Shown one piece after another: positions 1 through 23,000 of a stretch of 64,000 nt of DNA. The notes under the pieces were generated by a model that saw nothing but the letters and a program-made list of their open reading frames with translations, did no database searches and had not been told where the DNA came from. The stretch covers positions 101,102 through 165,101 of the forward strand of contig JAMFTG010000318.1 of assembly GCA_023974075.1 (NCBI GenBank), in the 5' to 3' direction. How positions within the stretch are numbered: the stretch's first letter is position 1; every line of letters begins with the position of its first letter. This DNA comes from Chaenocephalus aceratus (lineage: Eukaryota > Chordata > Actinopteri > Perciformes > Channichthyidae). Made by a program: the position numbers and the translations under genes.

Positions 1-2
1 GT

Positions 3-7
<5 letters not shown>

Positions 8-63
<56 letters not shown>
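8..63. repeat. (AC)n microsatellite
   Basis: An uninterrupted AC dinucleotide tract of about 56 bp at the window edge. The sequence from here to the first recognised exon at 188 ends in a pyrimidine-rich stretch and an AG acceptor at 186-187. Confidence 0.95.
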
Positions 64-64
<1 letters not shown>

Positions 65-192
65 AGTGTAGTGACAGTAAATCCTAACATGCCTAGGCTG
101 GGCATGTTTAAACACCAACAGACTAATTAAAGTACCAAATATATCTCGTTATTGATCTTTTTGTCTTTTTTCTGTCTCCCTCTGCAGCCATC

Positions 193-7216
<7,024 letters not shown>

Positions 7217-7237
7217 TGTTTCTTGTTTTGTTGTGTG

Positions 7238-7243
7238 AATAAA
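7238..7243 (+). promoter_or_regulatory. AATAAA poly(A) signal after the read-through stop of DNase exon 8
   Basis: A canonical AATAAA begins 22 bases after the TAA at 7214-7216. It supports a transcript ending here, with exon 8 unspliced and a hydrophobic C-terminus, rather than only the downstream exon at 8922. Confidence 0.6.
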
Positions 7244-7430
7244 ACAACTTGAGGACTAGAAAATGTTTTTTGTTTTGCCGACGTGTTTTGGTGCAGAGCC
7301 TCCCTCAGGGTGCTTTACAAAGATATCTGTGAAGTTTATTATAGAAATTATCTTGTAGCTAATAGACACAAAAGCAAAATGATGGCTATAAGTTGAAAAC
7401 AATAATGAATCGCTTTATGAAGCCAATGTT

Positions 7431-8140
7431 GGGCTATAAAGGATCTACAGCACGGTCACATGACTTCACGTCACCACCGCTAAGCTAAAGGTGGCTAATG
7501 ATGGGCTATAAAGGAACTACAGCACGGTCACATGACTTCACGTCACCACCGCTAAGCTAAAGGTGGCTAATGTTGGGCTATAAAGGAACTACAGCACGGT
7601 CACATGACTTCACGTCACCACCGCTAAGCTAAAGGAGGCTAATGTTGGGCTATAAAGGAACTAAGCACGGTCACATGACTTCACGTCACCACCGCTAAGC
7701 TAAAGGTGGCTAATGATGGGCTATAAAGGAACTACAGCACGGTCACATGACTTCACGTCACCACCGCTAAGCTAAAGGTGGCTAATGTTGGGCTATAAAG
7801 GAGGAACTACAGCACGGTCACATGACTTCACGTCACCACCACTAAGCTAAAGGTGGCTACTGTTGGGCTATAAAGGAACTACAGCACGGTCACATGACTT
7901 CACGTCACCACCGCTAAGCTAAAGGTGGCTAATGATGGGCTATAAAGGAACTACAGCACGGTCACATGACTTCACGTCACCACCGCTAAGCTAAAGGTGG
8001 CTAATGATGGGCTATAAAGGAACTACAGCACGGTCACATGACTTCACGTCACCACCGCTAAGCTAAAGGTGGCTAATGATGGGCTATAAAGGAACTACAG
8101 CACGGTCACATGACTTCACGTCACCACCACTAAGCTAAAG
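7431..8140. repeat. 72-bp minisatellite, about 10 units
   Basis: The unit starts GGGCTATAAAGGAACTACAG and includes CACATGACTTCACGTCACC and GCTAAGCTAAAGGTGGCTAA. Most units differ at a few sites (AATGATG/AATGTTG, ACCGCT/ACCACT); one has a GAG insertion and one lacks two bases (ACTAAGC for ACTACAGC). It lies between the two alternative 3' ends of the DNase gene. Confidence 0.97.
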
Positions 8141-8176
8141 TCTCTTCAGCTTGTGTTAACAGTTAACCCAACCCAG

Positions 8177-8704
8177 TCTCACGGCATTTCGTGTTATAGT
8201 CACGAAATAAATGTAATCTATTGATTCGTGTCACACGGAACGATTTTAAAAGCAATGTATTTCTATTGGTAGTGTGTTTCGTGCCTGCACCACGTCTTTT
8301 TGTCCGGTCGGGTCTTGGAAGACCGGAAGCTGTGTTCTTACTCAATATCAAGCCACGATTATTGTTTTTAATAGTATAATATCCGACTTTTTTTGCCGTC
8401 CGTGAGGAAAAGAAATGTGGCTCAGAGCCTCAGAATACTGAAATCTGTCTTTGTTTTAATCTTTTTTGTTATTTGGTGCAGGCACGAAACACACGACCAA
8501 TAGAAATACATTGCTTCTAAAAATCGTTCTGTGTCAGAATACTGAAATCTGTATTTTTTTTTAATCTTTTTTTTCTTCTAATTTGTTATCATTTACATCG
8601 CTTTAAAAATCTTTCGTGTGACACGGAAAAAAATGGGGAAGTCGTGTTTGTGAACACGAATCAATAGATTACATTTCGTGACTATAACACGAAATGCCGT
8701 GAGA
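8177..8704. mobile_element. Fold-back DNA element
   Basis: The left end from TCTCACGGCATTTCGTG through TGTAATCTATTGATTCGTGT is mirrored at the right end (ACACGAATCAATAGATTACA ... CACGAAATGCCGTGAGA). Arms are at least 55 bp with a small indel, and a second inner pair (GTGTTTCGTGCCTGCACC / GGTGCAGGCACGAAACAC) is also inverted. No ORF and no clear target duplication. Confidence 0.8.
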
Positions 8705-8921
8705 GCCACAGACTTATTTCAGGGTAACAAAAAAACACAATGAAAACTATGAATTTGAGTAGAAGTGCTAAATACTGAGTCATATCAGTTTAGTTGGGAC
8801 TCACTCCTGCAGCATTCTACAGTCCTTATATTTTACGAGAAGGATTTTAAGTGAAGATGAACTATTTTGACCTTTTTTTAAAGTCCTTCCAAGCCCTTCC
8901 TCACCTGGTTTCTCTCTGCAG

Positions 8922-9076
8922 GTGTCTTCCCGCTGTTTCCCTTGACTCCTTCGCAGGACGAGGGTCTGCTGGAGCTCCAGAGAGGAAACCTGATGCTGGA
9001 GAGAGAGAAGCTCCGGCTGGAGATCCAGATCCTCCGCATGAAGGTGGCCAAGATGAACCGCGATAATGAGATTTAA
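8922..9076 (+). CDS. Candidate alternative last exon of the DNase gene (or orphan exon): leucine-rich coiled coil
   Basis: After the acceptor TCTCTCTGCAG (ends 8921) the frame is open to TAA at 9074-9076. Joined to the donor at 7137 (phase 1), it stays exactly in frame and adds about 50 residues with regular leucines (LLELQRGNLMLEREKLRLEI), a short coiled coil. Such a tail is not part of the DNase I fold. It resembles, by eye only, the C-terminal helices of Myb/SANT-like proteins in fish, so it could instead be the last exon of another or lost gene. The frame match with the DNase donor has a one-in-three chance of occurring by accident. Confidence 0.5.
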
Positions 9077-9179
9077 ACAAGGAACGAAACCACACATTAC
9101 CAGAAGACAACAATTTAAGTTGACCCTGATTTAAGTTGGCTCTTTACTGCTGCTCACATCCCTCACTAATATGAACTCC

Positions 9180-10165
9180 TTTAAAGAGGCCTTATTATGT
9201 TTGTGGGGGGGTTTCCCTTTCCTGTAGTTTTTGTGAATGTAAATGTTAAAATGTTATCTCCATTGGACTAATTTGTTTTACTTCCTCAACATCGTCACAT
9301 CCATCTGTAACTCTCACGCTCCAACATACTGTACGTGATTAAGGGGTTGACCAATCACAACAGAGCCGGCCAGCTAACCAATCGGAGCAGACTGGGCTCT
9401 GGTTTGAGACAGAGGGTGAAAAGAGGTGCTGCAGCACAGGCAGTGTGAGAGAAATAAAGAGCTTTTTGAACATTAAAGCATGGAGACATGTAGAGACACT
9501 ACACACTGATATACACCTGAACATCAGCAGGAGAGGACTCTTTAAAGTAGAGACACTACATACTGAAATACACCTGAACATCAGCAGGAGAGGACTCTTT
9601 AAAGTAGAGACACTACATACTGATATACACCTGAACATCAGCAGGAGAGGACTCTTTAAAGTAGAGACACTACATACTGAAATACACCTGAACATCAGCA
9701 GGAGAGGACTCTTTAAAGTAGAGACACTACATACTGAAATACACCTGAACATCAGCAGGAGAGGACTCTTTAAAGTAGAGACACTACATACTGATATACA
9801 CCTGAACATCAGCAGGAGAGGACTCTTTAAAGTAGAGACACTACATACTGAAATACACCTGAACATCAGCAGGAGAGGACTCTTTAAAGTAGAGACACTA
9901 CATACTGAAATACACCTGAACATCAGCAGGAGAGGACTCTTTAAAGTAGAGACACTACATACTGATATACACCTGGACATCAGCAGGAGAGGACTCTTTA
10001 AAGTAGAGACACTACATACTGATATACACCTGAACATCAGCAGGAGAGGACTCTTTAAAGTAGAGACTCTACATACTGATATACACCTGAACATCAGCAG
10101 GAGAGGACTCTTTAAAGTAGAGACACTACATACTGATATTCAACTTGCTCACTCTCCTTGAGGTC
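9180..10165 (+). mobile_element. Common fish non-autonomous element with an internal 57-bp array
   Basis: The start TTTAAAGAGGCCTTATTATG with CCCTTTCCTGTAG and the middle GACCAATCACAACAGAGCCG...GGTGAAAAGAGGTGCTGCAG...AACATTAAAGCATGGAGACA match a family I recognise from many fish genomes. Its expected far end (a GGCCTCTTTAA-like inverted repeat) is replaced here by the 57-bp array. Partial copies of the left end lie at about 39658, 41450 and 42392, and an internal part lies inverted at about 61686. Confidence 0.65.
9490..10140. repeat. 57-bp minisatellite, array 1, about 11 units
   Basis: The unit is GTAGAGACACTACATACTGA + TATACACCTGAACATCAGCA + GGAGAGGACTCTTTAAA. Units vary at GATATACAC/GAAATACAC in a patterned order and almost lack indels. 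Being 57 bp (19 codons), it is open on both strands; the 238- and 251-residue frames are not genes. The same unit recurs at 36424 and 62219. Confidence 0.97.
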
Positions 10166-10340
10166 ATGTTGTAAGTAAAGCTTTTATATATTCTTTTATA
10201 AATAAAAACGATCATTGTAGAAAAAGCCGCGTGTATTTATTGATCCGGTTGATAGCTTTTATATTATCACGGTTGCTTTAAACCCCATGATATCCATCAC
10301 ACCACAAACGAAAATGACAGGCAGTAGTTATTACAAAAAC

Positions 10341-10346
10341 TTTATT
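10341..10346 (-). promoter_or_regulatory. Poly(A) signal of tma7
   Basis: TTTATT on + reads AATAAA on -, about 305 bases downstream of the tma7 stop at 10652. No other gene on this strand is near. Confidence 0.65.
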
Positions 10347-10651
10347 AGCATCTCCCTCTTTACAATACAACACAAATCAAAAAGATAACAACTTGGTGGT
10401 GTGTGTGTTTCTGCTTTAGTTTCATGTGGAAACCAACATTTCTTAAACGGCACGCCTTCATTTCTAAACTGTATGTCAAGATGTTGGTCAGTGTGTGACT
10501 GAGGAACTCTCTACATGCTGTTGGAGAGTTAAGAAGTGTGTCCTTTCATCCTGTTCACTATTTAAAGCAGGTCTTTCACTTATTGGGGGTTTTTGAGTTA
10601 CATAGCAAAACAAAATGGAGCCTTCTCAGCGGGTCGAACACACGGCACATG

Positions 10652-13416
<2,765 letters not shown>

Positions 13417-14045
13417 TTTAAATCGGATTCGCAGTAGTTTTTAAGGAGAGAAAAATATGTTTTGTGTTCTGCAGCCAGTTGTTAATGCGCGCTCTCAGGA
13501 CCCCACAGTGAACTATAAACTGGAAGAAGAAGGACCGTTATATGCCTGAATGAAAATCAACCGTCACCAGCGCCGACCGTTGAAGCAGATTTTTGAAAAC
13601 GGTCGTAGTGGCCAAACGGTGGTACTACAGCCCCAGTGACGTCACGTTGGCCACAAATGACTTTTCCCCGTTGACTTACATTGGGGGAAGAGACATCTGT
13701 AAATCAGCGTCTTATTTTGTTTTAGCTAAATTAACTACCCAGCACGAACGCTTTTATAGCTGTTATTTAAATCATTAGGGTATAACATTTAAAAAATGCG
13801 CTAAAAGCTGAATCAAGAGTTATTTCGCCTCTCCATTGATTTGACTGAGCCGAGAGCGGGGATATCGCGGGCGGGGCTCAATGGAAACTCAACTGCGCAT
13901 GCTCCGTAAGCAAAACGACCCGGATGCTGATGGTGCATTTCTGGCTTCACGCGCCACCGAGCAACTGTCATAGGAATGAACGTCATCGCTCTTTATACAT
14001 CCAAAATGCTAACGAGTTAGCCCAAATAAACGGCGTCCTTGTGAC
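13417..14045. promoter_or_regulatory. Divergent tma7 / ccdc51 promoter region
   Basis: 629 bp separate the two start codons, which point away from each other. The part nearest ccdc51 is CpG-containing (GATATCGCGGGCGGGGCTCA at 13861-13880, a GC box) and a CRE-like TGACGTCA lies at 13637-13644. No TATA box is evident. Shared control of both genes is inferred from spacing and from the conserved head-to-head arrangement known in mammals. Confidence 0.6.
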
Positions 14046-17000
14046 ATGTATGCTCTGACAACACTGAGGACAACAGGTATATGTTTTACTTCCTTGTAAT
14101 GTGAGGGAAACCATCACATATTCTGTGTGTAATACTTTAAAGTGAGTTTACCGGTAACTGGTAACAACCTGGAGCTAAAGGCTAGCTGGGGATGAAGCAG
14201 GAAATACACAGAAGTGACAGATAACCTTGGAGGAAAATCGCTATTAAAGTTATATGAATTATGTTACACCCTTTAAACATCATTATTATCCTTTATGGCT
14301 GATTATTGAGTTGGTTTATCAGTCAGTGTTAGTGGTTTGATGATGATAGGTCACCGTGTGGGATGGCTTTCGTCATGTTTTGATTAATCAGGTTTTCTCT
14401 TTTAGTTAAAAATGTGAATAAGAAATTGCATATTTGTGGAATTGATATGTTTTTCTCCCGCATGTAAAGTTGAAATCCAACACTTATCAAATAAACTAAA
14501 CTTATGTAACCCTTAATGCTCCCAAAACATATATTTAATTAGTCAAAAAGTTGGTTTAAAATGTGTATATAGGATAAGTAGGATAAGTATAAGTAGGATA
14601 AGAAGTCCTCAGCCATGTAGATAGATAAATAATGTATTCATCCCAAATTGGGAAATTAAGCAGCAGTGTTGTCAAGCATTAGACATGAGTTAAAAGTATT
14701 TAAATATAGAATAAGATACAATAAAAAAATCAACATTAACAGCAAATATAGACATATTCAAAGTAAATACATTTATTACATTACATTACATTGCATTTAG
14801 CTGACACTTTTATCCAAAGCGACTTACAATAAGTACATTCGACCAGGAAGACACAACCTTGAGGAAAACAGAATCATATAAGTACATCAGGTTTCATCAT
14901 CATTATCACTGGAGTATTTAAAAAATACACAATAAGAAATACTGAATACATGTGTAATATTTAACTGTTTTCTCCCAGGTTCATGTTCCAGATTATGTTC
15001 AATAGCAGTGAAACAGAAGCGTTGACCGTTTTCAAGCTGCACTCCTGACTGCTGCAATGAGGTACTTCTACTAAATGTCGTCCATTGGAAAAAGCTGATT
15101 TATCTGACGGCTGAATTTGAGGATTAACAACATTACTGGACTTAAAATCACACTGCACATTTTACATTTATATTCAATCTAATATAATATTCCATTCCTC
15201 ACATACTTATGTATATATAATATCCTGCTTTATATTTTGTTACTGTAAATTTGTAATTCAACATGTATATTTTCTAGTTTTTTTTAATGCGATTGAGATG
15301 TTTACATTTTGGATTGTTTATTTTCTTGTCTTTTAATTTGTATTGTATAATGCCATGTCTTTTTATGCTGTACTTCTTATCTTATCTTGCTAAGTATAAC
15401 AATTACAGAGACGACATTAACTGCTGATTGATATTGATGCACTCTCTTGATGCCATTCTTTTAATTTCTTAATTAGTGACGTTTCCAAATCGTGATGTCC
15501 CTCCAGTTAGTTGCCGCTTTTGTGTAAATCCCATGTCTTACTTAATTGTTTTTGGGCTTCAGATATAGCAGGTTCTGAGTACGTCACATTTTAAATGTTC
15601 CAGAATCTTCTCACCATATTTAGCAACTTTTCAGACTCTTCTCATCAGCTGTATTATTAAAAAGAGACTGGGGACATATTTAGCAACTACCTTCACTGTT
15701 CCAGGTACAGAGGAGCTCAGATCTGCCTCCGGACTCGTGGCGCTTGTTGTCTTTCTCGCCTCTTCCTGCCCGGCAGAATCTCTCTGATCCGGACCTACAG
15801 CGCTCACCATCAGCCTGGCTCTCCTCCACCCACCCCCCACAAACCCCACTAATTAACCCCACCCCTCCTGATGGGAAGGGCAACGCTGAGGTGGTAAAGG
15901 AGCGCGCCCTGGCTGCGTTACAGGTACAAACTAATATATTACAACTGATTTAAACACATTTTATTGACCATATGCAACATCAACCGATTGCTTCGTCTTA
16001 AGTATATAAATGTATCACCTAAAAAGGTTGAACATGTATTGGTGTTAAAATGAATGTTCTTCTTTTAACTTTTTATAATCAAGAAGGTTGTTGAAGTTTT
16101 TGTCTATATTTAATTTAATGTACGCCCCTGTCAGAATGTATTTGTCGAGCGACCCTCACATCTTCCCTAACATTTAGATTATAGGTTAAACTAGATTATA
16201 TTTTAGGCTGCTGTTGCATATTACCATTGCATTGTCTTATTTCGTTCACACTGATTTCCCTTCAGACCTCTGCCAGGTTGCAAAATACAACGGGGTATTA
16301 AATAGGGCTGTGCATCTTCACTGGTCTCACGATTCGATTCGACATCCCGATGCATCGCGATTTTTTTCATGTAATCGTTTATTCCGCAGGGACAATGCTC
16401 AGTAGTGAACACTTAAACATTAAAACGTGTCAAGCGTAACAGTGCTTTCCGTCCGCAGTCCCTCACATAAAACATTTAAGACATTTACATTTGACAAACA
16501 TAGCAAAAACAAAATACATGATATGCAAAAGGGCAAAATAGCAGCATACACAAGTATTTACCACATGGCAGTACAATATAGCAGCTACGACGTGTGCAGT
16601 GCAAAGCAGATAGAAGTGCTACCTAAAGTCCAATTCTTTAACAATGCGTTGCATCCTCAAATTTCTATATTACTGCACAGGGCTTCTTTTTCATCAATGA
16701 ATACATGCAGTAAATACATATGAACTCCCTTTTTATTATTTAGAAAGTGCGTCAGAAATCAATAACATAAATGTCTTGACATTCAATTATAAACCAAATT
16801 AAATCAATTGTATAGCTCTAGCCTCCCTATATCTGTGTGAAGTTGCTCCATCTTCAAAAACGAATGCTTCTGCAGCTTCTAGCAACGTCTTCTGCTCAAA
16901 GAAGGACACCGGAGGTCCTGAATGTGGCATCACATGACTTGAGTCTGAACACAGCAGACAACAGGAGTATTGCAACAGCATACAAACTAAAATAGTGCAT

Positions 17001-20000
17001 GTGGGTGCTCACTCACATTTTCTATCTTACTGTTACATAAGTCCCATGATTGTAAGAGATTAAGTTAGCTTCATATCTCAGTGAATAATAAAGTTTCTAT
17101 CGGGTCACTATCAGCCTGTCACTCATTGTTTTCAGGGGGGCGGGGCTTAGAGGAACGGAGGAGACGGAGATCGCGGAAGCTTTCCTCCTGCCTTCACAAA
17201 CTTTACACGCGTATCGTCTGAAAATAGCAAGAGGGCATTCATACTCTGCAATCCAAGACTTGACTAAATCATGATTGTAACGCGATTATATTTTTAAAAC
17301 ACAAATCCCTGTGTGTCTGAGCCGCGGCGACACGGACTGATTCAGAGCGGGTCCTTCTGCTGTGGGTTCTGGACTGGTGTTCTTGTGTTGGTGGATAAAG
17401 CCGACGTGTTTGGAGTCGCTGTCACGTCTGTTCCCAGATCTCTGCGGCACCGACCGAGTTGATATTCAAGTGGCAGAAAAGAAAACGTTATAGTAAAGCC
17501 GCGGCCGTAAAATCAGGAAGCAACGTTACTACGCTATAATCGATTATGTTCCGTCACTGCATCGATGCAGAATCCACCGCATCGCGATGCATCGTAGAAA
17601 CGGTTAATTTCAACACCCCTGGTATTAAATGTCAATCAATGTCTTAATTGTTTAAAATGTTTCTTGTTGAAACCTGCAGGAAGCCTAAAACTATTTTAAC
17701 GGTTTTGTTATAAACACAGCATTATCATCTGAAACGGAAAAATATGACACTAAACAACTTTCTTCTCTCTCTCTCTTCTCTCTCTCCTCCAGCATGCAGG
17801 TGAGTTGGGTCATCAGTGGGGTCAAAGGTCGGCTCAGGCTGCCAGCTCCTCTCTGAACTATTGGTGGGAAAGATATGAGGAGTTTGTCGGGATCAACGAG
17901 GTCCGGGTGGCTCAAACCAGAGTCAATGAGGTCAGTGTGAAGCTGCGTGTCTTATTGCTGCCCTGCGTTTTAGACTTATTCAATTCACGGCTTGCGTCAT
18001 GTGCTCAGCAGCTACAGTGCAGGTGTGGCAATGCAGAGCAACATGAATATATATATAGAGGACATGGAGTGAATAAGACGGATAAAAGAGTGCAAGAGAA
18101 TACAAATAAAATAGAAAGAGTGCACGGAGAGTCTTTATATACGTAAATTGAATGTGATATATTAGATAAATAATGTGTACGTTGCAAACAGATGTTATGG
18201 ATGTTCTTTAAAGCAGGGGCTGTTAAAAAGTATTAAAAGTTGATAAATCAATTTAGCGAAAATGAAGGCTATTAAAAAATATTAAACGGTATTTTCCAAG
18301 GTATTACATTTTGTATCTTGTTTTCAATAAGTATCTAAATGGTCCAGAGAGGTTGTGTTCTACCGTCTGCCTGAATGTAGTCATGGCGACGGCGTAGGTG
18401 TGTCGTGTGATTCTGTAGTTTATTGATGGCATCCCGTTGGGTGTGACGCCATCTGAACAGGACGTCGCACGCTCACTGCTTCATGGCGCGCGAAGCTCCG
18501 TTTACGCCGGTTGCTAAGCAACATCGTTATGGGGAAATGCAAGTCTGCGTCCAAATGGTTGGAAGATAAGGAGGAAGGACAATCAATACTGTATCAATGT
18601 GAGGTAAAGTGTGTCGCCAAGGTAACCGGTTAGAACTCCAAGTGGCGATGAGGTCTTAAGATGTACGGAAAGGGTCTTAAAAAAGGTCCTAAAGGGTTTT
18701 ACATGTGACTTCAGGATTCCTGCAGACACCCTGTAAAGAGTTCAGGTGTTTAATCGTCTTGTGGGATGAAGCTGTCTCTGAGTCCGGTGGTTTTGGACTG
18801 AAAAAGGAAGCCGCTTTAGCCTCAAACTAAAGCTGCTGTGGTGTTCTAACTCCGGTGGGGATCTGGCGGTTGTGTTGCTGTTTTCCGTGATGAATCGGTA
18901 GGCTCGTTATCAGGTGCAGAATGAATACACATCTACACGTCAACTCACTGCCTGATCATACAGACTTTGCGTTACTCACACTTGAGCTAAAGCAAAAACC
19001 ATATGACCTTCTGGGGTCAGTCCCAATCAGGTGAAAACACACCTGAAATACCTTTAGCCCTAAGTCAGGGGCGTCAAACTCAATTTCATTGCGGGCCACA
19101 TCAGCATTATGGTTGCACTCAAAGGGCCGGTTGTAACTTTAAGACTATATAAAAATACATATAATATTTAACATATATAAAATAATGTATTATATTACAT
19201 TATTGCTCTGCATTGGATTATTATCGGATAGGGTAATACCTTCATAATTAACTACGTCTGAAAGCAGAAGTCTAGGGCAAATAATTGTAAGTCTCTTCAG
19301 TGCGTATGTCACAAAATGACTTAAAAAGAAAAGCCACATTCTGGAAAAAAGTCAAAAATAAAAGTGACATTTTGAAAAAAAAGTGACATTTAAAAAAGAA
19401 AAGTCAAATTCTGAGAGAAAAGTCAAATTTCAGATGCATTGTGGGACATGTAGTTTATGGGCAACGTGCCTCTGTAAAGTAGCATGTAACCGTATAATAA
19501 AATCATATTTTTTGCAAGCTCTTGTGGGGCCACATAAAATGAAGTCGCGGGCTGGATTTGGCCCCCGGACCTTGAGTTTGACACCCCTGCCCTAAGTGAT
19601 AGGACTGCGACACACAATTGTGAAAAGCTCAACGTAAATACATGAGAGGAACACCTGCGTCACTTCCGGGCAAAAAGTACGGCTCCGCCCACTTTTGGGG
19701 GAAAACAACGCAGTCATTTGAACGGCGGTCAATTCAAATTCTGAAGTTTTTTCCAATCCGATTAGAAATGTAAGAAAACCGTGGATTTTCTGATCTTCAA
19801 AGAGCCCGGTTACGATGGCCAGTCAGGGAAACAGTTACATTAAGTCATTGGAAATCGACGATCGGGCTCGATGTATGGTTAAATAAAGCAGTAGGCGATC
19901 AATGGTCATAGATGAGAGCAACATCTACGTCACTTTACGGCCCCGCCCACTTTCGGGGGAAACAACGCTGTCATTTGAACGGCGATCGAGCCTGAAGTCC

Positions 20001-23000
20001 TTTGTTCTTAGAGGAAGTCCAGAAACACGTAACTCTGGATGTGTGTTAATGTTTGAGGAGCAATAAACGACACAGCAGCTTGTTGGCGTGATGCAACTAT
20101 TATTTCCCGCCTCGCTCATGAGAGTAACAGCTGGCGAATTGACGGCCTCGCCTACTGATTTTAATGTACCCATACATCGAGCCTGATCGTCGATTTCAAA
20201 TGATTGAATGTAACTGTTTGCCTGTCTGGCCATCCTAACCAAGCTCTTTGAAGATCCACACATCCACGGTTTTCTTACATTTCAGATCGGATTGGCAAAA
20301 ACTTCAGAATTTAAATGGACCGCCGTCAAATGACTGCGTTGTTTCCCCAAAAAGTGGGCGGGGCCGTCATTTCTGCCCGGAAGTGACGTAGGTGTTGCTC
20401 TCATCTATATGAGCTCCATTCAAATGTCTCTTACAGTTATTATGGACACATTATGGCATCGTGGTGTTTTGGTCGGTTTTATCCAAATAGTCCCTGATCT
20501 TACTCCGGTGCTGTGGCTTCTGACTCACTTCCTTTTGTTTCCCAAACAATGCTGTAACGCTGCATCCCTTCATATTGAGGTTCAGTTTCAGACGTGCAGT
20601 GTTCAAACATGAACGCTCAACATAAAACTTGCATAATAGACGTGGGAACAATACAGCTCCCACAGATGAGAGAGGTCCTGAGCGTACCACGACGTGTGTC
20701 TGTTCCAGGCGGAGTCAGCGTTCATGGTGTCCAGAGGGATGGTGCGCGAGGCTCACGGCAGCCTGGAGGTTCTGCAGGTCCGTCTGAAAGAGGTCCGAGA
20801 CCGCCTGGACCGGGTCTCCAGAGAAGAGGCTCACTACCTGGAGCTCGCCACGCAGGAGCACAGACTGCTGCAGGTGAGCTGACCGTGCAGATAAACGCAG
20901 ACTAACCAATAAGGTAGTCGTTTTTTAAGCTTGTTAACTTTTGATTTGATTTATTTCGAACGGGTAATACAATAAGACGAAAAATAATAATAAAATTAAA
21001 CAAGAGAATTATGATACTGTACATACTTAAGTAGAGTCAAATTGATAAACCAAAATATTACTGACTTACAAATGATATATAAACAAATGATCTACCTAAT
21101 TCGACATCCAAAAGGCGTGAGAAGAAGTTTACACTTATTTAATTCCCTTCTCCCAAAAACTAAATTACTAACATTTTGAATATGGCTAATCTATTTGGAG
21201 AATTGTAAGCTGTACTCTGCGCTGCTTGTGCTTTTATTGTATTTGTGTTGAATTTGTTAATTTGCATTATTAATTAATGAATTATTAATTATATTCTTGG
21301 TCTGTACTTAAAACTGATTTCTAGCAACTGCATAATTTTGTTGTTGCATTATCTTGTCTTTGCGTTATCTGCCATATGGCTAATGTCGGGGAATGTTCGT
21401 GTGTGTAATTTGATAAATGTAAACAATCAATAAATACATGTTTACAATTTTTGAAACCCATTTTTGAAGCTGGTTAATAATGTCCCCTTCTCCCCGATAG
21501 GAGGAGCGTCGTCTCCGAACGGCGTACGAGAACGCAGAGGGCTCGGAGCGGGAAAAGTTCGCCTTGTTCTCTGCGGGCGTTCGGGCGAGTCACGAGAAGG
21601 AGAGAACGAGAGCGGAGAGAACCAAGAACTGGTCCATCATCGGGTCGGTGCTCGGAGCGCTGATCGGGGTCATGGGGTCAACGTACATCAACAGAGTCCG
21701 CCTGCAGGTGAGGAGCAACGTCTGTCATTACAATCTATTTACTTAAAGGCCCCCTGCTACGCAACATCCTCTTCTTCACGTCTCTACATCAACATGTGTC
21801 CCCTCTTCTCCATGTCTCTTCTACATCAACATGTGTCCCCTCTTCTTCATGTCTCTTCTACATCAACATGTGTCCCCTCTTCCTCATGTCTCTTCTACAT
21901 CAACACGTGTCCCCTCTTCTTCATGTCTCTTCTACATCAACATGTGTCCCCTCTTCTTCATGTCTCTTCTACATCAACATGTGTCCCCTCTTCTTCATGT
22001 CTCTACATCAACATGTGTCCCCTCTTCTTCACGTCTCTTCCACATCAACATGTGTCCCCTCTTCTTCATGTCTCTTCCACATCAACATGTGTCCCCTCTT
22101 CTTCACGTCTCTTCCACATCAACATGTGTCCCCTCTTCTTCATGTCTCTTCCACATCAACATGTGTCCCCTCTTCTTCACGTCTCTTCCACATCAACATG
22201 TGTCCCCTCTTCTTCATGTCTCTTCTACATCAACATCTATTTCTTCAAAGGTGTAAAGGTCTGTGTATTCTGTAAGGGGGGGAAGACCTGCTCGCTGTGT
22301 CTTCTTGATTCACTCAGAGTCCAGGCTTGGCTCACAGATTGTTCTGATTTATTTACTTTATGACAGGATTGTTTCCTTTTGCATACATTTTGATTTCTGT
22401 ATTAAATATGCTTGTATTTAGAGATGTATCCGCTAGAAGTCTTGTTAGTGCAATTTATGGCTCACCAAACGTAATGTTAACACGGAGAGAGATACATAAA
22501 ACACAAACACAGACATTAGTTGAGATTAATTATTATTCAGTTGCGCAACAACAATAATAATCTGGAGTACAACATCACCTGCCAATCGCGGAAATGCCCC
22601 CCGACAGTAGCAACAATCAAACAGCACATACAGATGTAGCACTCCAGATCAGACTCAAATGGGTGTGTCCCAGTCAAAAGCCCAGCGGATGCCAGTGGCT
22701 GGGGGTGTTGCCAAATTGCTAGAGGGCGTTGCCCAATTTCCCCATTTGTTCAATTACAGGATTTAACCATGAGATGGCGCTTCATTCACAAAATACACAA
22801 TGGGTGTTGTAGAAACATCAATATTTTAGATCAAATAAAGTATATAGTTTGCTTTATGCAGTATATTTCTTGTAATATTGTACAGTAGATTGAAGTAAAT
22901 CAATTTATACATTAAGATAAGATAAGATGGACCTTTATTAATCCCGTGGGGAAATGCAGTAGTTCAAACAGCAACAGGGTGAGAGTGAAAAACAGGACAG

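Noticed and set aside
7431..8140. CRISPR-like array of regular repeats
   Set aside because: Units are contiguous with no unique spacers, and the genome is vertebrate; it is a minisatellite.
9339..10161. 238/251-residue frames with KVETLHTDIHLNISRRGLF repeats
   Set aside because: A 57-bp satellite that is open on both strands; the same satellite in array 3 is broken by many indels.
14981..15071. Possible extra ccdc51 exon between an acceptor at 14979 and a donor at 15061
   Set aside because: All three frames contain stops, and joining 14076 directly to 15721 gives a continuous frame.
21464..22363. 299-residue frame
   Set aside because: Overlaps ccdc51 exon 5 in the wrong frame and then runs through the 37-bp minisatellite.
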